Assembly (NCBI RefSeq): GCF_004209775.1
Contig: NZ_CP035914.1
Location: forward strand, 1,550,001-1,614,000
Reading direction: 5' to 3'
DNA from: Synechococcus sp. WH 8101
GTDB taxonomy: Bacteria > Cyanobacteriota > Cyanobacteriia > PCC-6307 > Cyanobiaceae
DNA length: 64,000 nucleotides
The notes below the pieces were generated by a model. The model was not told where the DNA came from. It saw nothing but the letters and a program-made list of their open reading frames with translations, and searched no databases. The first letter of the stretch is position 1; every line of letters starts with the position of its first letter. This document shows, piece by piece, positions 54,996-62,396 of this stretch. Both the position numbers and the translations under genes were made by a program.

Positions 54996-56567
54996 ATGCG
55001 TGTGCTGTTGCTCTATCCCGAATTCCCAAGCACGTTCTGGAGCCTGCATGGGGCTCTGGAATTGCTGGGACGGAAGGTGCTGCTTCCGCCGCTGGGACTG
55101 ATCACCGTGGCAGCCCTACTTCCGCAGCAGTGGGAGTTCCGTCTGGTGGACACCAACATCCGTCCGGTGCGTGCAGACGATTGGGACTGGGCGGAGCTTG
55201 TGATGGCCTCCGCCATGCTCGTGCAACGTCAGCATTTGGCCCAGCTGATTCGTCGTGCCAAACAGCAGCAGCTGCCTGTGGCTGTGGGTGGCCCGTTTGC
55301 CACCTCCACGCCGGACGCTCCGGAATTGAAGGACGCTGATTATCGAATCCTGGATGAGGGGGAAATCACGATCCCGCTGTTTCTGGAGGCCCTGGCCCGG
55401 GGTGAGACGCAAGGACAATTCCGAGCAGGGGGCGAACGGCCGGATGTGCATCAGTCACCGATTCCCCGATTCGACCTACTCGATTTCAAGCACTACAGCA
55501 TGATGGCCGTCCAGTTTTCCAGAGGCTGTCCGTATCAGTGTGAATTTTGCGACATTATCGTGCTCTACGGCCGCAAGCCACGCACCAAAGAGCCCTCCCA
55601 ATTGCTCGCAGAACTCGATTGCCTTCATGCTCTCGGTTGGGGTGGAGAAATCTTTCTTGTTGATGACAATTTTATCGGCAACAAGCGCAACGTGAAGCGA
55701 CTTCTGCCCGTGCTACTGCATTGGCAACGCTTGCATCAGTGGCCCTTCAGCTTCACCACCGAAGCCTCCCTCGATCTGGCCCAGGATGAGGAGCTGATGA
55801 TCGCGATGGCGATGGCAGGGTTCAGGCGGGTGTTTCTGGGGATTGAAACTCCGGATCAAGACAGCCTCAAGCTCACGAACAAAATCCAAAACACGCGCCA
55901 TCCCCTCGATCTGGCCGTGGAGAGAATCACTGCCCATGGTTTGGAGGTGATGGCAGGATTTATTTTGGGCTTTGATGGCGAAACAACCGGAGCCGGGGAT
56001 CGGATTGTGCAGTTCATTGAACGCACCGGGATCCCCTTGGCCATGGTTGGCATTCTGGTGGCCTTGCCGAACACGGCCTTGTGGCATCGCCTGCAGAATG
56101 AGGGGCGACTACTCGAGAGCAAGGACGGCTTCGATCAGGGGGTGCAAACCCATCTGCTCAACTTTCGACCGCAGCGCCCGATGCCGGAGATCGCCGCAGA
56201 ATTTCTACAGGCCTTCGCAACGCTCTACGACCCACACGCCTATCTGGAGCGGGTGTTTCGTTACTGCTGCTGGCTTGATGCCGGACGGCGTCGGATCGGC
56301 CACGAACCGGACCAACATTGGCGATGGAATCAGAGTGCAGGCTTGCTCCGGGGAATCACGATTCTCTGTTGGCGTCAGGGGGTTCTGCGCAAGACACGCT
56401 GGCTGTTCTGGAAGCATTTATGGCAGATCGCGACTCATCATCCCCTGATCCTGGATGAATACCTCTGGCTCTTGATGCTCAATGAACATTTCATCACCTA
56501 TCAAGTCAGCATGACCAATCAGGTGCAACAGCAGCTTCAGCTCTTGACCAGCACCATGCCGTCATGA
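54996..56567 (+). CDS. B12-binding-domain radical SAM protein with DUF4070 C-terminus
   Basis: 523 residues. An N-terminal cobalamin-binding-like domain (about 1-150; VRVLLLYPEFPS-type start, LVMASAMLVQRQHL) is followed by a radical SAM domain with SRGCPYQCEFCDI (4Fe-4S cysteines near 178), FLVDDNFIGNKRNVKRLL and AGFILGFDGE, then a DUF4070 tail from about residue 400. It lacks the usual B12 DxHxxG motif, so cobalamin may not bind. Substrate unknown. ATG 54996. Confidence 0.87.
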   Translation: MRVLLLYPEFPSTFWSLHGALELLGRKVLLPPLGLITVAALLPQQWEFRLVDTNIRPVRADDWDWAELVMASAMLVQRQHLAQLIRRAKQQQLPVAVGGPFATSTPDAPELKDADYRILDEGEITIPLFLEALARGETQGQFRAGGERPDVHQSPIPRFDLLDFKHYSMMAVQFSRGCPYQCEFCDIIVLYGRKPRTKEPSQLLAELDCLHALGWGGEIFLVDDNFIGNKRNVKRLLPVLLHWQRLHQWPFSFTTEASLDLAQDEELMIAMAMAGFRRVFLGIETPDQDSLKLTNKIQNTRHPLDLAVERITAHGLEVMAGFILGFDGETTGAGDRIVQFIERTGIPLAMVGILVALPNTALWHRLQNEGRLLESKDGFDQGVQTHLLNFRPQRPMPEIAAEFLQAFATLYDPHAYLERVFRYCCWLDAGRRRIGHEPDQHWRWNQSAGLLRGITILCWRQGVLRKTRWLFWKHLWQIATHHPLILDEYLWLLMLNEHFITYQVSMTNQVQQQLQLLTSTMPS

Positions 56568-56642
56568 CGAGGCACTCCTGCGTCAGGTGACGTGATCGAA
56601 ACCAATGGCACCGATCATCACAAGAGTCTGCACCATTCACCC

Positions 56643-56816
56643 ATGTCGACGCAGCATCAAGACGACGAGCTCAAAAAACTGATCGCCTGGTTTGATGAAC
56701 GGGATCCGCAGGCGGAGGCCTGGCTGAAGGCGATGGCCGATCGTGTCTTCATTCGGGCCTCCCTGGAACAACTCTGGAAGGGAGGGGAGCCAACTCACCA
56801 CCGACCGGAGGTGTGA
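56643..56816 (+). CDS. Small acidic protein, unknown
   Basis: 57 residues: MSTQHQDDELKKLIAWFDER then DPQAEAWLKAMADRVFIRAS, a charged helical protein without membrane segment. I recognise no family. It follows the radical SAM gene by 75 bases, and its last 22 bases overlap the convergent GAF-GGDEF gene. A start at 56592 would add 17 residues. Coding status is moderately supported. Confidence 0.5.
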   Translation: MSTQHQDDELKKLIAWFDERDPQAEAWLKAMADRVFIRASLEQLWKGGEPTHHRPEV

Positions 56817-57841
56817 TTCGCCGCCTGCAGGGGGGTGGCCTCACGCAGCTCTACCAGGGCGCCATGGCCCTGCAGGCGAGCCAGATCCAACGCCTGTTCA
56901 GAGCGATGCACCAGATCATCAAAACTGCGATCCGCCGCATGGGTGAGGGCAAGGCCGATCACCGGATTCATCACATAGCCGGGAGGAGCGGACGTCAACT
57001 CCATCGCTGCCAGTTTGCTCTGCAGCTCCCGGGCCAACGTGATGCCCTGCTCCACCTCCTGGAGAGGCAGCAAGAGAGCAAAGCGGTCGGCCTGCATGTG
57101 AGCAGGAAAATCCTCGGGCCTGGCGTGCTCAGCCAACGCTCTACCCACATCATGCAGAAAGTGATCGCCTTGTTCGTGTCCGCAACTACGGTTGACGGCA
57201 CGGAAGTTGTTGCAATCCAACAAGAGCAATGCCAGCGGCTGAGCCTGTTCTGTGGCTGCCTGCCATTCCTTCCGCCCCACCCGAAGCAACTGATGCAGGG
57301 TGGGTAAGCCGGTGACCGGACAGCGATGGTGCTGTTCATGGCGTTGCAATTCCAGAACCACCAGATCAGCCAACCAACGCAACTGCTGCCGTTGGCGTTC
57401 TCTCGGATGGTGGGGATGGCGCGGATCAGCAACACAGAGGGTGCCGAGCCTCGCGCCATGGGGGCCTTTCAGCACAGCCGCAGCGTAAAAACGCAGGCCC
57501 GGTTCACCACGCACCAGGGGGTTGTCTCGAAAGCGGGGATCCCGCCGCGCATCCGGAATGACAAACAGCTCGCCCTCGGCGGCGATGGCTTGACTGCAGA
57601 AGGAGAGATCACGGGGAATCGCCTCCAGATCACACCCAACACCCACCAAGGGACGCTGGTGCTCGGCGTCCACGATCGACACCATCGCCATGGGCGCTTC
57701 CAGGCAACTGCTGGCCAACGACACCAAAAGGGAGAGGGCAGGATCGTGCTCCAGGCCGGAACGATCCAACCGCTGCACCTCTCGGAGGCGCTCCGCTTCC
57801 TGAGCACTGTGAACACCAGTGCGTGCAATCAGTTGCGTCAT
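56795..57841 (-). CDS. GAF domain protein with degenerate GGDEF domain
   Basis: 348 residues. An N-terminal GAF domain (about 20-165; MAMVSIVDAEHQRPLVGVGC, DLSFCSQAIAAEGELFVIPD, LGTLCVADPRHP) of the phytochrome-like/free-Met-(R)-sulfoxide-reductase shape is followed by a GGDEF-like domain (about 178-330; CPVTGLPTLHQLLR, LLLLDCNNFRAVN). The active-site GGDEF is replaced by QADRF, so it probably cannot make cyclic di-GMP. A role as receptor or binding protein is inferred. Confidence 0.83.
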   Translation of the reverse strand: MTQLIARTGVHSAQEAERLREVQRLDRSGLEHDPALSLLVSLASSCLEAPMAMVSIVDAEHQRPLVGVGCDLEAIPRDLSFCSQAIAAEGELFVIPDARRDPRFRDNPLVRGEPGLRFYAAAVLKGPHGARLGTLCVADPRHPHHPRERQRQQLRWLADLVVLELQRHEQHHRCPVTGLPTLHQLLRVGRKEWQAATEQAQPLALLLLDCNNFRAVNRSCGHEQGDHFLHDVGRALAEHARPEDFPAHMQADRFALLLPLQEVEQGITLARELQSKLAAMELTSAPPGYVMNPVIGLALTHAADRSFDDLVHRSEQALDLARLQGHGALVELREATPLQAANHTSGRW

Positions 57842-57877
57842 GATCGACCTCTCTCGCCCTTAACCCCAGGCTATGAA

Positions 57878-57902
57878 AGCTGTCTCAGCTCGTGAGACAG
57901 CT
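57878..57902. repeat. Inverted repeat AGCTGTCTCA-N5-TGAGACAGCT
   Basis: Perfect ten-base arms with a five-base spacer in the 83-base gap upstream of the GAF-GGDEF gene. Flanking ATGAA/TTCAT extends the symmetry. No T tract on either strand, so it looks like an operator for a dimeric regulator. Confidence 0.65.
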
Positions 57903-57924
57903 GAGAGCTTCATGACGCCGAGCT

Positions 57925-58155
57925 TCACTGAGACTTTGCTGAGGCACCAAGGCAGCCCGGGGAGAAGCAGGGGCTGGTGGGCTGCAACGAGGCCTCGAGC
58001 AGGAATGCAGCCAGATTGCTGAGCGAGCGCCCCTCATGGATGCTGCGCTGCATCAGGCCGTGGGCGATCGCAAAGGGAAGTGTGATCGTGATCCGCTGAC
58101 TGGAACGAAACCCAACGCGTACGGACGATGTTTGGGGAGACTGCGACAACACCAT
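57925..58155 (-). CDS. Ribbon-helix-helix protein, GRSxSNLAA family
   Basis: 76 residues from ATG 58155 (other in-frame ATGs at 58176 and 58191). QRITITLPFAIAHGLMQRSI then HEGRSLSNLAAFLLEASLQ is an RHH fold; the C-terminal 22 residues are Ser/Pro/Gly-rich with two cysteines. It lies upstream of the GAF-GGDEF gene on the same strand with a palindrome between them, and faces the response regulator gene across 233 bases. Confidence 0.75.
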   Translation of the reverse strand: MVLSQSPQTSSVRVGFRSSQRITITLPFAIAHGLMQRSIHEGRSLSNLAAFLLEASLQPTSPCFSPGCLGASAKSQ

Positions 58156-58294
58156 GGGAACAATCTGACAGGACATAGCCGGTTGGCCCAATGAGCTTCT
58201 AGCCAGCGCAGTGCCGCTGCCAAGATCCCACTTCAGGGCGTCCTACAAAAGGGATGGCTGCTTGATGTAGAAACTTCATAAAACCTCGTTGCTT

Positions 58295-58304
58295 CTTGAT
58301 CAAG
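58295..58304. promoter_or_regulatory. Palindrome CTTGATCAAG upstream of the GAAT repeat
   Basis: Perfect ten-base palindrome 16 bases before the tetranucleotide repeat, in the promoter region of the response regulator. It may be an operator; a ten-base palindrome can also arise by chance. Confidence 0.35.
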
Positions 58305-58320
58305 TCGTCAGAAAGAAGTA

Positions 58321-58364
58321 GAATGAATGAATGAATGAATGAATGAATGAATGAATGAATGAAT
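58321..58364. repeat. Tetranucleotide microsatellite (GAAT)11
   Basis: Eleven perfect GAAT units, 44 bases, ending directly at a TATAAT box and 24 bases before the response regulator ATG. Repeats of this length are prone to slippage and are rare in small cyanobacterial genomes. Reading any copy from ATG gives Met-Asn-Glu-stop. Confidence 0.97.
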
Positions 58365-58369
58365 ATAAT
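58364..58369 (+). promoter_or_regulatory. Perfect -10 box TATAAT for the response regulator
   Basis: TATAAT overlaps the last base of the GAAT repeat. The -35 position falls inside the repeat, so the -35 sequence is set by repeat copies and the distance to upstream sites depends on copy number. The predicted leader is short, about 13 bases. Confidence 0.6.
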
Positions 58370-58388
58370 CATCATCGCAGCTTAAGCC

Positions 58389-59036
58389 ATGAATGTGATC
58401 GTGCTGGATGATCATCGGATGGTGGCCCAGTCCATCGCTGCCCTGCTCTCTGAGCTTGGTGGACTGTCGGTGTTAGGAGTCTGCAGCGGCGTCAACGACG
58501 CCTGTGCCTTGATCAAGCGGCAGCCGCCCGACCTGCTGGTGTTGGATGTGGACCTGGGTGGTGATGATTACCGCGATGCTGTCCATCTGCTGCACCGCCT
58601 TGCACCCGAAGCCCATGTGCTCTTTGTCACCGCTCTGGGGGCCAAGTTTCAACCACCCGCTGAGCTTCGCGCCTTCACCATTGGCGTGGTCGACAAGACC
58701 CAGGCTTGGGAGCAACTGCTGAGCAGTCTGCAACTCTGGCGAGCTCAGCACGGCGCTCCGGCGATCAATCTGACGATCGATCAGCTGCAGCGCATCCAGG
58801 CGCTCGCACCAAGGGAACAGCGCTTGATGAAAGCCCTCGGCCATGGACTGCTCAACAAAGAAATTGCCCGTTCATTAAATCTAAAAGAAGCCACTGTGAA
58901 GACTTACCGAAAACATGTGGCGACCAGCCTCGGTGTCAGTGGATCCCAACTGGTGCGCCTGGCAACGCTCTATCGATGCTGGTGCCTGGATCAACAGAAC
59001 AGGGCTGGAACCAAAGGGAACATTCAGCTCCCCTGA
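58389..59036 (+). CDS. Response regulator, NarL/LuxR family
   Basis: 215 residues: a receiver domain (VIVLDDHRMVAQ acidic pair at 7-8, phosphoacceptor Asp53 in LLVLDVDLGG, and a C-terminal lysine in VVDKTQ), then a LuxR-type helix-turn-helix (about 145-205; LAPREQRLMKALGHGLLNKE and EATVKTYRKHVATSLGVSG). It binds DNA when phosphorylated. The histidine kinase on the opposite strand overlaps its 3' end by 101 bases and is the likely partner. Confidence 0.9.
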   Translation: MNVIVLDDHRMVAQSIAALLSELGGLSVLGVCSGVNDACALIKRQPPDLLVLDVDLGGDDYRDAVHLLHRLAPEAHVLFVTALGAKFQPPAELRAFTIGVVDKTQAWEQLLSSLQLWRAQHGAPAINLTIDQLQRIQALAPREQRLMKALGHGLLNKEIARSLNLKEATVKTYRKHVATSLGVSGSQLVRLATLYRCWCLDQQNRAGTKGNIQLP

Positions 59037-59871
59037 GCGCCTGCGATCGCGCCAGCGTCAATCGACCTCGATGTTGCTTCGCAATGGCATGCACCGTAAA
59101 CAGACCCAAGCCCATGCCTCCTGCTGTCGAACTGTTCATCATCAATTCGCGTATGGAGTCACTGGGTAAGCCAGGTCCGCTATCGGCCACCTGCACCAGA
59201 ATCTGTCCAGCATTCTCAGCCAGAGTCACCGCAAGATGGCGGTGCTGCGGTTCCACGTCGAGCAGCGCCTGCTGAGCATTGACCAAAAGATTGCGGATCG
59301 CGATGCTGATCTGGGCTTGGTTCAGCTCCAGAATCACAGGCTCAGCGGGCAGATCCAGATGCAACTGAATCTGGCGCAGGCTGCGTTCGGCACAACGACT
59401 GGCAACCAGCTTGTGCACCAGGGCCACCAGATCCACAGGCTCCGTCTGGCCCGGCTGACCACGCAGTAATGCTGTGATTGTGTCGATCAATTGATCGATC
59501 TGCTGCGCTGATCGCTGCAGATTCTGAACCTCTGCGAGCACAGCCTCAGGCTGTTCAACACCGCTTTCCAGGCGGCATTGCAGCAGGCGGCTCTGCAGCA
59601 GCAGATGACTGAGGGGCTGACGTAATTCATGGGCCAGAGCTGAGGCCTGAAGTCCGCGCTCCAACTTGGCTTCCAGCAAGGCTTGCTGGCGCAGCTGAAC
59701 AACCTTCAGGCGGCGATTGTGCTGCACAAGCACGACCACCAGGAGGAGCAGGGCGACAGCCGCCATTGAGACCCACATCACTGGAACAGCAAGCAGGGTC
59801 CTTTCACACTGACGCCTAGCAACCCGATGACATGTGCGGCCGTAAACAGTGCTGCACATTGGCAGCATCAT
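58936..59871 (-). CDS. Sensor histidine kinase
   Basis: 311 residues: a short N-terminus, one transmembrane helix (about 31-50, VMWVSMAAVALLLLVVVLVQ), a dimerisation region with ALAHELRQPLSHLLLQ (His81), N-box IRNLLVNAQQALL, G1 VADSGPGLPS and G2 GGMGLGLFTVHAI. There is no extracytoplasmic or PAS input domain, so sensing may occur in the membrane or through a partner. Start ambiguous among 59871, 59868 and 59859. Convergent with and overlapping the response regulator. Confidence 0.88.
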   Translation of the reverse strand: MMLPMCSTVYGRTCHRVARRQCERTLLAVPVMWVSMAAVALLLLVVVLVQHNRRLKVVQLRQQALLEAKLERGLQASALAHELRQPLSHLLLQSRLLQCRLESGVEQPEAVLAEVQNLQRSAQQIDQLIDTITALLRGQPGQTEPVDLVALVHKLVASRCAERSLRQIQLHLDLPAEPVILELNQAQISIAIRNLLVNAQQALLDVEPQHRHLAVTLAENAGQILVQVADSGPGLPSDSIRELMMNSSTAGGMGLGLFTVHAIAKQHRGRLTLARSQALRGAECSLWFQPCSVDPGTSIDRALPGAPVGIH

Positions 59872-59886
59872 CGCCGCGGATGCGCA

Positions 59887-62280
59887 TCAACCAATGGCCT
59901 GCGCCGCTTCAATCGTGGCCACCTTGAGACGCATCCGCAGCACCGCATCCGGGTTGAGGCTGATCGAATCGATGCCTTCCCGCACCAGAAATTCAGCCAA
60001 AGCCGGATGGTCACTCGGCGCCTGGCCGCAGATCCCCACCGGTTTGCCGCAGCGCTTGGCCGCTCTGATCAACAGTTGCATCATCGCCAGCACCGCTGGA
60101 TCCCGTTCGTCAAACCAGGGCGCCACGGCAGCGGAATCACGATCCAACCCCAGGGTGAGCTGGGTGAGATCGTTGGAGCCAATCGAAAAGCCATCAAACC
60201 GCTGGGCGAGCGCATCTGCGCTCAGGGCATTGGCTGGTAATTCACACATCACATACACCTGCAGACCATCACGGCCACGCACCAACCCCTGCTCGGCCAT
60301 TGCCGCCAGCACCCGATCGCCTTCCTGAGGTGTGCGGCAGAAGGGCACCATCGGAATCAGGTTGGTCAGTCCCAACGTCTCCCTTGCCTTCTGAATGGCC
60401 TGACACTCCAGGGCAAAGGCTTCCTGAAATCCCGCTGAGGTGTAGCGGAGGGCGCCACGCCAGCCAAGCATCGGATTGTCTTCCTCGGGTTCGAAGACGC
60501 GCCCGCCGAGCAGATGGGCATATTCGTTGCTTTTGAAATCGGAAAAGCGCACCAACACTGGCCGGGGGTAGAACGCTGCCGCCAACCGACCGATTCCCTC
60601 CACCAATTGGGTGCGATACCCCTCCACCGGATCGGATGTTGAGGCCTCAGCCAGCCGGGCCGCGATCAAGTGCCGTTCGTGCGGATCCACCACACGCTCG
60701 GGATGGAGCAGGGCCATCGGATGCACACCGATCTGATGCGCAATCACAAATTCCAGTCGCGCCAGGCCGACCCCATCACAAGGGATCGCCGCTAAGCGAA
60801 AGGCCTCCTCCGGGTTGGCCACATTCATCAGAATGCGGGTGCGCGTTGGAGGAAGGTCACCCAGATCCCGTTCCTCCACATGGAAAGGCACGGCACCGCG
60901 ATACACCAGCCCCTCATCTCCCTCACAGCAACTCACGGTGACCAGCTGACCGGGCTGAATGCGCAAGGTGCCATCACCGGTGCCCACGATCGCCGGTAGT
61001 CCCAACTCCCGCGCCAGGATGGCCGCATGGCAGGTGCGCCCACCGCGATCGGTGATCACAGCGGCGGCGCGCTGAAGAATTGGCTCCCAGTCAGGGTCGG
61101 TGCGGGGTGTGACCAACACTTCACCGTTCTGAAACGTGTCCATCTCCTGTTGTGTGTGCAACACACGGGCAACACCACTGCACACACCAGCCCCGATCGC
61201 ACGCCCGAGGCAGATCGGCTCGCCACCAACGTCATCGAGCACCCAACGGCGCAACACGGTGGCCGGGCGCCTGGCCTGAACCGTTTCCGGGCGCGCCTGA
61301 AGAATGAACAGTTCCCCGCTGTCGCCATCCTTGGCCCATTCGAGATCCAGGGGAGTGGGCTGGCCGCGTTGGGCGCTCAGATGCGCTTCGATCCGACAGG
61401 CCCAGCGACTGAGCTGCAGCACCTCGTCAGGCGACAGGGCAAAGCGGCGCTGCAAATCTTCCGGCACGGACTCGAGCCGGATGCAACCGCTGGCATCGAG
61501 GACACGCCGGCGGGCCTTGGTGCCGCGGCGCCAGCTGAGGATGGCGGGAAATCCCTGGGCCAGGGTGGGCTTAAAGACGAGGATCTCGTCGGGATTGACA
61601 TCCCCCTGCACCACCGTTTCGCCCAGGCCGTAAGCAGCATTGAGCAACACCACATCGGCGAAGCCCGACTCTGTGTCGAGAGTGAACATCACCCCTGAAC
61701 AGCCGCGATCGGCCCGCACCATGCGTTGCACCACGATCGCCAGGGCCACCTGCAAGGGGTCAAAGCCATGCAGCTGGCGGTAAGCGATCGCTCGATCGGT
61801 GAACAGGGATCCATAACAACGACGACAGGCTTCCAGCAGGGCCTCGTCGCCTCGCACATTGAGGATCGTGTCTTGCTGCCCAGCGAAGGAGGCCTCCGGC
61901 AGGTCTTCGGCGGTTGCACTGGAGCGCACCGCCACGGCAGGCCGGCCCATGGCCCGGTAGGCGTCGAGGATCGCCTCAACTAAGGCTGCTGGCAGCGGGG
62001 TGTGCTGAACCAAACCCCGGGCTGCAGAGCCGGCTGCATGCAGTGCCGAAAGATCCTGCACATCGAGATTCCCGAGCAGTTTCTCCAAGGGTCGCTGCAA
62101 CGCCCCCGCCTTCAGCAGCAGGCGATAGGCCTCGGCTGTGGTGGTGAAGCCTTCGGGCACGCGGATGCCTTCAGCGCTCAAGCAGCGGCGCATCTCACCG
62201 AGCGAAGCGCTTTTGCCACCCACGATCGCGATGGCATCGTGCCCGACCGCATCGAGCGGCAGCACAAGATCAGATGACAC
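59887..62280 (-). CDS. ppsA: Phosphoenolpyruvate synthase
   Basis: Converts pyruvate and ATP to PEP, AMP and phosphate, allowing gluconeogenesis. 797 residues from GTG 62280: N-terminal ATP-grasp domain (GGKSASLGEM, AVRSSATAEDLPEASFAGQQ), central phosphohistidine domain DRGGRTCHAAILARELGLPA, and C-terminal PEP-binding barrel (GLARLEFVIAHQIGVHP, GSNDLTQLTLGLDRDSA, VGICGQAPSD). Its 5' neighbour is a divergent sigma factor. PEP synthase is frequent in proteobacterial anaerobic-survival clusters. Confidence 0.96.
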   Translation of the reverse strand: MSSDLVLPLDAVGHDAIAIVGGKSASLGEMRRCLSAEGIRVPEGFTTTAEAYRLLLKAGALQRPLEKLLGNLDVQDLSALHAAGSAARGLVQHTPLPAALVEAILDAYRAMGRPAVAVRSSATAEDLPEASFAGQQDTILNVRGDEALLEACRRCYGSLFTDRAIAYRQLHGFDPLQVALAIVVQRMVRADRGCSGVMFTLDTESGFADVVLLNAAYGLGETVVQGDVNPDEILVFKPTLAQGFPAILSWRRGTKARRRVLDASGCIRLESVPEDLQRRFALSPDEVLQLSRWACRIEAHLSAQRGQPTPLDLEWAKDGDSGELFILQARPETVQARRPATVLRRWVLDDVGGEPICLGRAIGAGVCSGVARVLHTQQEMDTFQNGEVLVTPRTDPDWEPILQRAAAVITDRGGRTCHAAILARELGLPAIVGTGDGTLRIQPGQLVTVSCCEGDEGLVYRGAVPFHVEERDLGDLPPTRTRILMNVANPEEAFRLAAIPCDGVGLARLEFVIAHQIGVHPMALLHPERVVDPHERHLIAARLAEASTSDPVEGYRTQLVEGIGRLAAAFYPRPVLVRFSDFKSNEYAHLLGGRVFEPEEDNPMLGWRGALRYTSAGFQEAFALECQAIQKARETLGLTNLIPMVPFCRTPQEGDRVLAAMAEQGLVRGRDGLQVYVMCELPANALSADALAQRFDGFSIGSNDLTQLTLGLDRDSAAVAPWFDERDPAVLAMMQLLIRAAKRCGKPVGICGQAPSDHPALAEFLVREGIDSISLNPDAVLRMRLKVATIEAAQAIG

Positions 62281-62396
62281 CGCCCCTCATCCCACTCATG
62301 GAACGATGGGTTCGCCATGGCAGACCCGCGAGCTCTGCGTAGTTCTTGCAGTTGATCTGCAGCGAGAGGAGTGTGGCGCTGCGATCGGCCTAAGAC

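Noticed and set aside
58321-58364. GAAT array considered as translated repeat or CRISPR-like array
   Set aside because: Unit of four bases gives stops in every frame after three codons, and there are no spacers; it is a simple microsatellite.
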